DNA of 64,000 bases from NCBI RefSeq assembly GCF_024648825.1, contig NZ_JANBBE010000005.1, positions 124,001 to 188,000 of the forward strand, given 5' to 3'. Positions 8,414-15,949 of the stretch are shown piece after piece. The notes under the pieces are model-generated. The model made no database searches. It saw nothing but the letters and a program-made list of their open reading frames with translations, and was not told the origin of the DNA. Each line of letters begins with the position of its first letter. Position 1 is the first letter of the stretch. The DNA comes from Lentzea californiensis. Its GTDB lineage: Bacteria > Actinomycetota > Actinomycetes > Mycobacteriales > Pseudonocardiaceae. The position numbers were made by a program, and so were the translations under genes.

Positions 8414-8973
8414 CGGTGGCCGCCGCGTGCGCTGTACGCGGCGATCCCGCCTGCGAACAGCACTCCCGCCGTCCACCGGGTCACCACGTCGTCCGGGGCG
8501 CCGAGCGGCCACGTGACGACGCGGCCGAGCGTCGACTCGGCGGGCGGCATGATCGCCGCCACCGCCCACCACAGCACCGGGGCGGTGGCGGCGAGCCGGG
8601 CTCCGGCCACCGTCGCCGCGAGACCGGCCAGGCCGACCATGCCCGCGGTGTCGCGGACGACGAAGGCGGCGGCGAACGGTTCGTAGCCGAGTTCCTGCAC
8701 CACCAGCACCGAGATCGCGGCCACCACGGCGGCGAGCAGGAGGTGCCCGAGGCGCCACAACGGCCACGGCACGGCGGTCGACCTGTCCAGTTCCGGGTCC
8801 TGGCCCGCGAGGCCGGCCGTCGTCACCAGCACGGCGGCCAGCGTCGTCAGCGACGCGCTGAGCGGCGTCCACGGTGAGTGCAGTGCCGACCACGCGACCA
8901 GCACCACGACGGGCAGGACCACCAGTGCCGCAGGGACTCCACGCGACTGCGCGTACAACACGAGCGGCCTCAT
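8410..8973 (-). CDS. Integral membrane protein, ABC transporter operon
   Basis: A 187-residue protein that is almost entirely hydrophobic, with about six transmembrane helices and no domain I can name. It is the last gene of a tightly coupled operon: its ATG overlaps the stop of the preceding membrane gene (ATGA). Gene order suggests a permease subunit or accessory membrane component used with the two ABC ATPases upstream. Its stop overlaps the converging esterase stop. Function is inferred from context only. Confidence 0.75.
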   Translation of the reverse strand: MRPLVLYAQSRGVPAALVVLPVVVLVAWSALHSPWTPLSASLTTLAAVLVTTAGLAGQDPELDRSTAVPWPLWRLGHLLLAAVVAAISVLVVQELGYEPFAAAFVVRDTAGMVGLAGLAATVAGARLAATAPVLWWAVAAIMPPAESTLGRVVTWPLGAPDDVVTRWTAGVLFAGGIAAYSARGGHR

Positions 8974-10322
8974 CGGCTTGCCTTCAGCACGTCCAGCACA
9001 CGTTCGGAGTCCTCGCACGCCAGCAACATCTGCCGCGCCCGCACGACCCGGTTGAGCTGCTCCTGCGCGGACTGGCCGCGGAACTGCCGCCATGTCTCGT
9101 CGATCTCGGTCCGCAGCCGGGTGTTGTTCCACATGAGGGGTTCGGAGGCCAGCTCGGCCAGTTCCCCGTTGAAGTACCCGGCGGTCACGTAGCGGACGAC
9201 GCCCCCGCTGGTGTCGAAGGTGTTCGGGCCGGCACAACCGGCGACGCCCGCACCGGCCAGCAGTTCCAGCCGCAGCTGGTCACCGGTCATGCTCAGCGGC
9301 CTGGGAAAGCCCTGCGACTGCACGTAGACGATGCGGTGATCGCGTTGGGGCGCGGTCAGGTGAGCCATCGCCGACGTGTCCTCCCGGACCTCGGAAGGCG
9401 CGTCGGGCAGCACCGAGAGCTGGGCCAGGACGTCACGGCCGACCGGGGCGACGACGGGCAGACTGGCGGCGTGCACCTGGCTCAGGCACACCTTGCCGTC
9501 GCAGACCAGCTTCCCCGCGATCGAGTCCGCCACCAGCACCTCTGAGTACTTGACCGGCATGATCGACAGGGCGAGTACGACCGCCAGACCGGCCGGCACG
9601 AGTGAGGCCAGGCGGCCGAGGTGGGTTCGTGCGACGAGGAGGAGGAAGGCCGTCACGCCCAGGCCGGTGAACCACACGAGCTGACCCAGATCCACTGACG
9701 TCGACGTCGTGACGAGGTCCGAGTCCGGCGGGTCGAGGACGGGCGTGAGCAGTGCCAGCCGGGAGATCTCGTCGCCGGGCGACTGGACTTCGAGCGCCCG
9801 GCCCGCGCTGGTCGCGACCATGAACGTGGCCACCAGTGCCACCGGCACGGTCAGCGGGTGCGGCAGGAGCCTGCCCACCGCGAGTCCCAAGAGGACACTC
9901 GACGCGAGGGCGAGCACCACGGTCACCATGAGCGGGACGAACCCGATGGAGACGAACCCTCCGCCGAACGCGACCGTGGCCACCAGTCCCGCGCACAGCA
10001 ACGCGCCCGCCACCGCGACGACGCCCGCCACCGCCGAGGCGAGCGTGCCGAGCCTGACCCAGCCGGGCCGGGAGGTGGCGGTGAACAGCTCGGTCACCTT
10101 CGCGCGGCTGTCCCGCATGCCTTGCAGGACGGCCAATCCGACCACGAGCGCCCACACGTAGGCCAGGGGCAGACGGAGTTCGAGCACCGCCGACGTCGAG
10201 TTGGCCGTCCACCTCGCGCCCGCGGACGTGATCAGCAGCAGCATTCCCGTGCCGGACACCAGCACGAGCAGCCCGGCCCAGAGCGCGGTCGAGCGCCGCA
10301 GTTCGATGCGCAGTCCGGTCAC
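8970..10322 (-). CDS. Membrane protein, probable ABC-2-type permease subunit with exported C-terminal domain
   Basis: A 450-residue protein. The first 270 or so residues hold about six transmembrane helices arranged like an ABC-2 permease. The final 180 residues form a soluble region that starts with a cysteine pair (LVCDGKVCLS) and is probably extracytoplasmic. The GTG start overlaps the stop of the ATPase upstream (GTGA), and its stop overlaps the next membrane gene (ATGA). It is therefore the likely membrane partner of the ATPase. The soluble tail is not a feature I recognise and could bind a ligand or a wall component. Confidence 0.75.
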   Translation of the reverse strand: MTGLRIELRRSTALWAGLLVLVSGTGMLLLITSAGARWTANSTSAVLELRLPLAYVWALVVGLAVLQGMRDSRAKVTELFTATSRPGWVRLGTLASAVAGVVAVAGALLCAGLVATVAFGGGFVSIGFVPLMVTVVLALASSVLLGLAVGRLLPHPLTVPVALVATFMVATSAGRALEVQSPGDEISRLALLTPVLDPPDSDLVTTSTSVDLGQLVWFTGLGVTAFLLLVARTHLGRLASLVPAGLAVVLALSIMPVKYSEVLVADSIAGKLVCDGKVCLSQVHAASLPVVAPVGRDVLAQLSVLPDAPSEVREDTSAMAHLTAPQRDHRIVYVQSQGFPRPLSMTGDQLRLELLAGAGVAGCAGPNTFDTSGGVVRYVTAGYFNGELAELASEPLMWNNTRLRTEIDETWRQFRGQSAQEQLNRVVRARQMLLACEDSERVLDVLKASR

Positions 10323-11080
10323 CAGGCACCCCCTGCGGACTTCGCGCTGATCAGTGCCGAGTAGCCGCGTTCGATCGGGCTGTCACCGACGTGCGACGCC
10401 GTGCCGGCGGTGGCGAGATCGGCCGGACTCCCTTGGAAGACGAGGGATCCCTCGTTGACGAGCACCACGTCCGTGCACGCCGCGGCGACGTCCTCGACCA
10501 GGTGGGTCGAGATCAGCACGCAGGCCTCCCGGCCCAGTTCGACGACGAGTTCGCGAAACCGCAGCCGTTGCGCTGGGTCCAGGCCGACCGTGGGTTCGTC
10601 CAGCAGCAGGAGCTCGGGTTCGTTGACGATCGCCTGCGCGATGCCGACGCGCCGGACCATGCCGCCGGACAACGACTTCATGCGGTCCTCGGCCCGGTCG
10701 GACAGTCCGACCCGTTCGAGTGCCTCCCGCACGGCCTTCGGGATGAGCGCCGGTGGCATCTCCTTCAGCCACGCCAGGTACTCGACGAACTCCCGCACCT
10801 TGAAGCGCTTGTAGTAGCCGAAGTGCTGCGGCAGGTAGCCGAGCCTGCGCCGGACGGGCTTCAGCCTGCCGCCGGCCGGTGTGCCGAGCAACGACAACGT
10901 CCCCGAGGTGGGGGACTGCACCGTCGCCAGCGTGCGGATCAGCGTGGTCTTGCCCGCCCCGTTCGGGCCGAGCAGCCCGTGCACGCCGCGGCCGAGCCCG
11001 AGGCTGAGCCCGTTCACCGCGTCGCGGCCTTTGCGCCCGCCCACGCGCACCACCAGGTTGTCGGCTTGGATCGCCTGCAT
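10319..11080 (-). CDS. ABC transporter ATP-binding protein (second of a tandem pair)
   Basis: A 253-residue ABC ATPase with Walker A GPNGAGKTT, Q-loop GYLPQHFG, signature SLSGGMVRRVGIAQA, Walker B LLLLDEPTVGLDP and switch His in ISTHLVEDV. It resembles the DrrA/CcmA-like ATPases of ABC-2 exporters. It is strikingly similar throughout to the ATPase at 11163-11921, including the C-terminal SPIERGYSAL versus SPLERGYSAL, so the two arose by duplication. It is coupled by GTGA to the permease gene. Eighty-one bases separate it from the upstream ATPase gene, the only real gap in the operon. Confidence 0.92.
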   Translation of the reverse strand: MQAIQADNLVVRVGGRKGRDAVNGLSLGLGRGVHGLLGPNGAGKTTLIRTLATVQSPTSGTLSLLGTPAGGRLKPVRRRLGYLPQHFGYYKRFKVREFVEYLAWLKEMPPALIPKAVREALERVGLSDRAEDRMKSLSGGMVRRVGIAQAIVNEPELLLLDEPTVGLDPAQRLRFRELVVELGREACVLISTHLVEDVAAACTDVVLVNEGSLVFQGSPADLATAGTASHVGDSPIERGYSALISAKSAGGAW

Positions 11081-11162
11081 CCGTTCTCCCTCAAGTGTTC
11101 GCGCTCTTGACGGGCTAGACGGCGCCGGGACTCGCGAGGTTCTCGGAATGCTGTGACGCCGG

Positions 11163-11921
11163 TCACCAGGAGCCGGGCCGGTCGGGGATGCCGAGCAGGG
11201 CGCTGTAACCGCGTTCGAGCGGACTGTCGCCCGCGTGCCGCTCCGTGCCCCGGGCCGCGAGTTGGTCCGGGGTGCCCTGGAAGACGAGTTTTCCCTGGGA
11301 GAGCAGCACTACGTCCGTGCACGCGGCAGCGACGTCCTCCACCAGGTGTGTCGAGACGACCACGCACGCGTCGGTGCCGAGTTCGGTGAGCAGCTCGCGG
11401 AACCGGAGGCGCTGGGCGGGGTCGAGGCCTGCGGTCGGTTCGTCGAGCAGGAGGATCTCGGGGTCGTTCACGATCGCCTGCGCGATGCCCACCCGACGGA
11501 TCATGCCGCCGGACAACGTCTTCATCCTGTCGTCGGCCCGATCGGCCAGCCCGACTCGCTCGATGGCGCGCTGCACGGCAGCCGGGACGTCACGCATCTC
11601 CTTGAGCCACGCCACGTACGCCACGAACTCCCGCACGGTGAACCGCCGGTAGTGCCCGAACTCCTGCGGCAGGTATCCGATCTGGCGCCGGAGGTGGCGC
11701 AAGTCCTCGCCGCCCAGGAGCGACAGCTCGCCCGAGTGAGGTTTCAGCACGGTCGCGAGCGTGCGGATCAGCGTCGTCTTGCCGGCTCCGTTGGGCCCGA
11801 GCAACCCGTGCACGCCACGCCCCATGGTGAGCGTGACGCCGTCGACGGCCATCCGCCGCCCGGCCCTGGCCCGCAGGTCGCGGGTCTCGATCTCCCAGGC
11901 GTAAGTGGTGGGCGCGGTCAT
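11163..11921 (-). CDS. ABC transporter ATP-binding protein (first of a tandem pair)
   Basis: A 252-residue ABC ATPase with Walker A GPNGAGKTT, Q-loop GYLPQEFG, signature TLSGGMIRRVGIAQA, Walker B LLLDEPTAGLDP and switch VSTHLVEDV. I chose the ATG at 11921 because it overlaps the anti-sigma-like gene's stop (ATGA); longer in-frame starts run back through that gene. Its paralogue lies immediately downstream. It may energise the membrane domain of the upstream anti-sigma-like protein, while the paralogue pairs with the 8970-10322 permease. That division is inference. Confidence 0.92.
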   Translation of the reverse strand: MTAPTTYAWEIETRDLRARAGRRMAVDGVTLTMGRGVHGLLGPNGAGKTTLIRTLATVLKPHSGELSLLGGEDLRHLRRQIGYLPQEFGHYRRFTVREFVAYVAWLKEMRDVPAAVQRAIERVGLADRADDRMKTLSGGMIRRVGIAQAIVNDPEILLLDEPTAGLDPAQRLRFRELLTELGTDACVVVSTHLVEDVAAACTDVVLLSQGKLVFQGTPDQLAARGTERHAGDSPLERGYSALLGIPDRPGSW

Positions 11922-12709
11922 CGGTTCGCCTCCAGACGCGTGAACGCCATCCTCCGCGCGACGAGCACCACCAGGCTGGCGCCCAGCAGTGCGATCCAGC
12001 CGGGCGCCGCGTCCGGACCAAGCGCGACGGCCGTACGGCTGAACGCGATCGTCGGCGCCACGATCGCCACCGCCCACGCCACGAGCAACACGACCGCAGC
12101 ACGCGTGACCCCGATCAACGTCCCCAACGCGAGCGTGCCCACCGTGAACGCCAGACACGGCAACAACCACCGCGCGAACCCGGTGCCGGTCAGCAGGCTC
12201 GCCACCACCAGCCCCGGCACCACCACGGCCAGCACCGCCGCGGTCCGGCGAAAGACCAGGGGCAGTCCCGCACGAGGCGTGGCGGCCGTCAACTCCCACG
12301 CGGGGTCCAGCGACCGCCCCCAGGACGCGGCGACACCGAGGACCGGCAGGACAGGCGCGACCAGCAGGACCAGCGACACCCGGTCACCCACCGCGAACCC
12401 GGTCCGGTCGAGCGCCACGGCGGCGGCGATGACCAGCAGGATCATCGCGAGCCACGGCCCCGCCGCGGGCGAGACCCACCCGTGCAGCCGCCGCCAGGCC
12501 CGCGCACGCGGCATTTGCGGGGTGCGGTCGAGGAGCGGCGAGAGACCGGCCCAGACCGCCTCGGCGATCGGCTCGGGTGCCAGCCGTGCGCGGCACGGGG
12601 CGCAGGTCTCGAGGTGCGACTCGACGGCCCACAGCTCGTCGGCCGGGATGTCGTCGTCGCCGCTGGAGTAGCGGCGCAGGAGGTGGTCGCTGGGGTGGTG
12701 AGCGGTCAT
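11918..12709 (-). CDS. Zinc-finger anti-sigma-like protein fused to a six-helix membrane domain
   Basis: A 263-residue protein. Residues 1-45 match an anti-sigma zinc finger (zf-HC2): His32, Cys36 and Cys39 in HLETCAPC. After a linker, about six transmembrane helices fill residues 85-255. Ordinary anti-sigma factors have one helix and an extracytoplasmic sensor domain. Here the sensor is replaced by a membrane domain that looks like an ABC permease half. It lies just downstream of an ECF sigma gene and a 44-residue ORF, with ATGA overlaps at both ends. I infer that it holds the sigma factor and may release it according to transporter state. Confidence 0.8.
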   Translation of the reverse strand: MTAHHPSDHLLRRYSSGDDDIPADELWAVESHLETCAPCRARLAPEPIAEAVWAGLSPLLDRTPQMPRARAWRRLHGWVSPAAGPWLAMILLVIAAAVALDRTGFAVGDRVSLVLLVAPVLPVLGVAASWGRSLDPAWELTAATPRAGLPLVFRRTAAVLAVVVPGLVVASLLTGTGFARWLLPCLAFTVGTLALGTLIGVTRAAVVLLVAWAVAIVAPTIAFSRTAVALGPDAAPGWIALLGASLVVLVARRMAFTRLEANR

Positions 12710-12840
12710 GGTCGCGCCTCCTGCGTCGCGTGGTGCGGGTGCTCGGGCGGGCTGGGTCGGTGGATGGCCGCGCTGCCGTTGCGCGTACGGGGTTGGCGAG
12801 TGGTGGTGCCGTTGGCCGGTGTGGCGCGGTGCGTCGTCAT
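12706..12840 (-). CDS. Small 44-residue ORF between sigma and anti-sigma genes
   Basis: Forty-four codons fit exactly between the sigma factor and the anti-sigma-like gene. Its ATG overlaps the sigma stop (ATGA at 12840-12837) and its stop overlaps the anti-sigma ATG (ATGA at 12709-12706). The product is basic, rich in Thr, Pro, Arg and His, has no predicted helix or signal peptide, and contains HPHH near the end. It matches no family I know. It could be a real small protein, or simply a translated spacer that keeps ribosomes running from sigma to anti-sigma. Confidence 0.5.
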   Translation of the reverse strand: MTTHRATPANGTTTRQPRTRNGSAAIHRPSPPEHPHHATQEARP

Positions 12841-13400
12841 GTCAGGGCCTCCCTCATCGCGATCCGGGCCCGTCGGGCACGGGTCTTGACGGTGCCCTCC
12901 GGCACCCCGAGCAGCACCGACGTCTCCCGCACCGACAGCCCGTCGAGCACCATCGCCTGCAACACCTGCCGCAACTCGGGCGCCAGGCGGCGCAGCGCGT
13001 CCCCCACCTCGTCCCCGACCACCCCGTCGAGCACCTCCTCGTCGGCAGCGGCGGCGGGGACAGGAGCAGCCGCGGCGGGTGGTGTGGCGTGGTGGGCGCG
13101 GCGGCGGAACGCGTCGATCAGCCTGCGAGCGGCAATGGTCCACAGCCAGCCCACAGCGGTACCGCCTGCGGCCGCGCCCGCGAACGCGTCCGCGGCCCGC
13201 CACACGGCCAGGTAGGTCTCCTGCAGCACCTCGGCGACGATCTGCTCGTCCGAACAACGCCTGCGCAGCCGCACGGTCAGCCACGGCGAGGTGCGGCGGT
13301 ACAGCTCCTCGAACGCGCGGCGGTCACCTCGTGCGACCCGGCGCACGAGCTGCTCCTCGTCGAGGCCTGCCTCACCCCGGATGGCTCTCACACTCCGCAA
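12837..13400 (-). CDS. ECF-type RNA polymerase sigma factor
   Basis: A protein of about 187 residues with two sigma-70 regions. Region 2 (about residues 18-90) includes FEELYRRTSPWLTVRL and LQETYLAVWR. After an Ala/Pro linker, region 4 (about 130-185) includes LSVRETSVLLGVPEGTVKTRARRARIAM. The start is uncertain: TTG at 13400 or GTG at 13391 (GGAG directly upstream). It is the first gene of the operon with the zinc-finger membrane protein and ABC transporter, and should direct its own operon. I could not identify a promoter with confidence. Confidence 0.88.
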   Translation of the reverse strand: MRSVRAIRGEAGLDEEQLVRRVARGDRRAFEELYRRTSPWLTVRLRRRCSDEQIVAEVLQETYLAVWRAADAFAGAAAGGTAVGWLWTIAARRLIDAFRRRAHHATPPAAAAPVPAAAADEEVLDGVVGDEVGDALRRLAPELRQVLQAMVLDGLSVRETSVLLGVPEGTVKTRARRARIAMREALT

Positions 13401-13451
13401 GACGTCGAGATCGTGGCTCAGGTTCTCGTCTCGCTGTGGCGTGCGCCACTT

Positions 13452-13470
13452 CTATCGGCTTGCTCGATAG
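13452..13470. repeat. Inverted repeat CTATCG-N7-CGATAG between PucR-like gene and sigma gene
   Basis: Perfect six-base arms around GCTTGCT lie 18 bases beyond the PucR-like gene's stop and before the sigma gene. It could be a weak terminator (no T-run) or an operator for the sigma operon. Confidence 0.35.
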
Positions 13471-13488
13471 CTTCAGTGTTGACCAAAA

Positions 13489-14631
13489 CTAATCCACCGA
13501 AGGCAGGCCCACCGCCAGCGTCAGCTCCAAAACCCGCTGCGGAGACCCGAGGTCCGGAAAGAGGTCCCGGAGCTGCCCCATCCGGTACCGGACGGTCTGC
13601 GGGTGCACGAACAGGGCGGCGGCCACCTCCTCGCGCCGGCCGTGGTGCAGCAACCAGGCGCGCAGCGTCTCCTCGAGGCGCCGGGCCGTGGTGGCCGGCA
13701 ACGCCAGCAAGGGCGCCAGGGCGCGGGCGCGCAGGTCGGCGTAGGCGTCGGGGTCCGCGCTCAGCACGAGGGAGGCGAGGTGTTCCTCGGTGTCGCGGAT
13801 GCCGGGGGAGAGGGAGCGCGCGCGTACGGCTCGTTCGTACGAGGCGGAGGCACGCATCCATGGGCGCGCTGGTCCTACGACGGCGCTGCGGTGGTTGAGC
13901 TGTCGTAGCAGGTGGGCGCGGTCTGCGTCGGGTACGAACAGCACGCCGGTCGTGTCCGGCAGGTCGTCCAGGACGAGGGTGCCGGGGTCGAGCGAGCGGT
14001 AGGCGGGGCGGGTCTGGAACGCGGGGAGCAGGACCACGGTCAGCGTGGTCGGCGGTTGCCAGGCGGCGCGTCCGGCGGAGGTCAGCAGGACCTCGGCGCT
14101 CGCGCCGGCCAGCAGGTCCCGGGCCAGTTGTTCGAGGTGGCGTTCGTGGGCGAGGCCTCGTGCGGCCAGTTCGTCGGCGTGGCCCGCGGCGCTGGCGGCG
14201 GACAGCTCGTCGATGTAGGCGAAGGTCAGTTCGGCGAACTTCGCCACCTCCGCGGCGGGCAGACCCGCTGGTACGGCGCCTGCGGCCAGGCCTCGCCAGG
14301 CCACGCGGGCGCCGACTCGGTACGCGCTGAGCAGCGCGTCCATCGAACGGCCGTCGCGCACCTCGCCTCGGCCGAGTTCGTAGGCCGCGTCGCTGGCGTC
14401 GCCGCCCCCGCCTGTGCCGCTTGCCAGGTCCAAGTACAGTCCGAGCGCCGTGCGAACGGCACGGCGGATGGTGCCGCCCATGCGCCCGGAAAGTGCGTTG
14501 GCGTAGCTCGGCACCTCGGTGATGATGGCGCGGACCACTTCGTCGGCCGTCGGCCTCAAGACCGCGCGCAACGCGGTCACGGTCTTCTCATCGAGGGCCA
14601 GTTCGGTGGCTTTCCTCATTGCGTGAGTCAC
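13489..14631 (-). CDS. PucR/CdaR-type helix-turn-helix regulator
   Basis: About 380 residues. The N-terminal two-thirds resembles the RsbRD-like/GAF-type sensor region of PucR regulators. The C-terminus is the PucR helix-turn-helix: RLEETLRAWLLHHG, then EVAAALFVHPQTVRYRMGQLRDLF. I prefer the GTG at 14631 because AGGGAAC lies seven bases upstream. The longest frame (to 14670) reads through an inverted repeat. The gene is divergent from the ferredoxin reductase and desaturase genes, an arrangement in which such regulators usually control the neighbouring lipid desaturation genes and themselves. The two inverted repeats between them are its candidate operators. Confidence 0.8.
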   Translation of the reverse strand: MTHAMRKATELALDEKTVTALRAVLRPTADEVVRAIITEVPSYANALSGRMGGTIRRAVRTALGLYLDLASGTGGGGDASDAAYELGRGEVRDGRSMDALLSAYRVGARVAWRGLAAGAVPAGLPAAEVAKFAELTFAYIDELSAASAAGHADELAARGLAHERHLEQLARDLLAGASAEVLLTSAGRAAWQPPTTLTVVLLPAFQTRPAYRSLDPGTLVLDDLPDTTGVLFVPDADRAHLLRQLNHRSAVVGPARPWMRASASYERAVRARSLSPGIRDTEEHLASLVLSADPDAYADLRARALAPLLALPATTARRLEETLRAWLLHHGRREEVAAALFVHPQTVRYRMGQLRDLFPDLGSPQRVLELTLAVGLPSVD

Positions 14632-14634
14632 GAT

Positions 14635-14651
14635 TTGTTCCCTGCGAACAA
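14635..14651. promoter_or_regulatory. Candidate operator, TTGTTC-N5-GAACAA
   Basis: A perfect inverted repeat overlapping the ribosome-binding region of the PucR-like gene. Binding here would fit autoregulation. Confidence 0.45.
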
Positions 14652-14670
14652 TCCAGCCGGGCAAATTCAC

Positions 14671-14686
14671 GTCCTGCGGACAGGAC
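14671..14686. promoter_or_regulatory. Candidate operator, GTCCTG-N4-CAGGAC
   Basis: A perfect inverted repeat 31 bases before the ferredoxin reductase ATG, in the divergent promoter region. It is well placed for control of the reductase-desaturase operon. Confidence 0.45.
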
Positions 14687-14717
14687 TTTACGCCCTGGGG
14701 CGCATCAAGCTGGAGTC

Positions 14718-15785
14718 ATGACGAGTGTCGCCCTCCGCAGCAGGGCGTGGAAACTGCTTGAGCTGGTCACGACGCCGCTGCTGCCGTCCGACTACCTCGA
14801 CCTGGTGAGCCCTCTCCGCGCCGGTGCCGACCTGCGCGGCCGCATCGAGGCCGTGCACCGCGAGACAGACGATGCCGCGACGATCGTGATCAAGCCCGGC
14901 AAGGGCTGGCGCGGTCACGTCGCCGGTCAGTACATCCGGATCGGCGTCGACGTCGACGGCGTGCGCATGTGGCGCGCGTACTCGGTGACGTCGCCGACGA
15001 ACCGCGCGGACGGCCGCATCACGATCACCGTGAAGGCCATCCCCGACGGCAAGGTGAGCAACCACCTGGTCCGCAAGACGAAGCCGGGCACGGTCATCCA
15101 GCTCGACCAGGCCACCGGCGAGTTCGTCCTGCCCGCCACCAAGCCCGCCAAGGTGCTCTACCTGACGGCCGGCAGCGGCATCACGCCCGCGATGGGCATG
15201 CTGCGCGACGCGCGGCTCGCCGACGTCGTGATGGTGCACTCCGCGCCGCGCAAGGAAGACGTGATCTTCCGCAACGACCTGCACGACCTGGTCGCCGACG
15301 AGGCGCTCAAGCTGGTCGAGCTGCACACGGACACCGACGGCATGCTCGACGTCGCCGAGCTGGAGAAGCTCGTGCCCGACTGGGCCGAGCGCGAGACCTG
15401 GGCCTGCGGGCCGGCCGGCCTGCTCGACGCCGCCGAGGCGCACTGGGCCGAGCACGGCGTCGCCGAAAAGCTCCACACCGAGCGCTTCCGGCCCACGGTC
15501 GTCGTCGCCGGCGAGGGTGGCGAGGTCACTTTCGGCAAGACCGGCAAGACCGTCGAGGCCGACGGCGCCACCCCGTTGCTGAACGTCGGCGAGGAAGCGG
15601 GCGTGCTGATGCCGTCCGGTTGCCGCATGGGCATCTGCTACGGCTGCGTGACGCCGCTGAAGTCCGGCGCCGTGCGGGACCTGCGCACCGGCGACATCAC
15701 CGAGGCCGAGGACAGCCCCACCGCCCACGTGCTCATCCAAACCTGCGTGTCCGCCGCCGCGGGCCCCTGCGAACTCGAACGCTAG
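14718..15785 (+). CDS. Ferredoxin reductase, electron donor to acyl desaturase (Rv3230c-like)
   Basis: A 355-residue flavin/iron-sulfur reductase that passes electrons from NAD(P)H to a desaturase. An FAD-binding barrel holds RAYSVTS near residues 86-92, then an NAD-binding domain with LTAGSGITPAMGML and WACGPAG. A C-terminal plant-type [2Fe-2S] ferredoxin domain has Cys302, Cys307, Cys310 and Cys343 (CRMGICYGC). The layout equals mycobacterial Rv3230c, partner of the stearoyl-CoA desaturase DesA3, and a desaturase follows here after 164 bases. GGAG lies just before the ATG. It is divergent from the PucR-like regulator. Confidence 0.92.
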   Translation: MTSVALRSRAWKLLELVTTPLLPSDYLDLVSPLRAGADLRGRIEAVHRETDDAATIVIKPGKGWRGHVAGQYIRIGVDVDGVRMWRAYSVTSPTNRADGRITITVKAIPDGKVSNHLVRKTKPGTVIQLDQATGEFVLPATKPAKVLYLTAGSGITPAMGMLRDARLADVVMVHSAPRKEDVIFRNDLHDLVADEALKLVELHTDTDGMLDVAELEKLVPDWAERETWACGPAGLLDAAEAHWAEHGVAEKLHTERFRPTVVVAGEGGEVTFGKTGKTVEADGATPLLNVGEEAGVLMPSGCRMGICYGCVTPLKSGAVRDLRTGDITEAEDSPTAHVLIQTCVSAAAGPCELER

Positions 15786-15949
15786 TGGTGTGACTCAGGA
15801 CGTCGGCCGGGTAATCCACAGACAGCCGTCTGACCGCGAATTCGCCCGGCGACCTTCCGGGCCACACCACCAGCCCGCGCCCACCACTGACATTCCTCCC
15901 CCGTGAAGTGGCCCACCCCCAGCCACTGGTTCCCCGGAAAGCGAGACTC

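Noticed and set aside
13452..13470. CTATCG-N7-CGATAG as a definite terminator or sigma operator
   Set aside because: Short AT-containing stem without T-run and no second copy found; listed only as a weak repeat.
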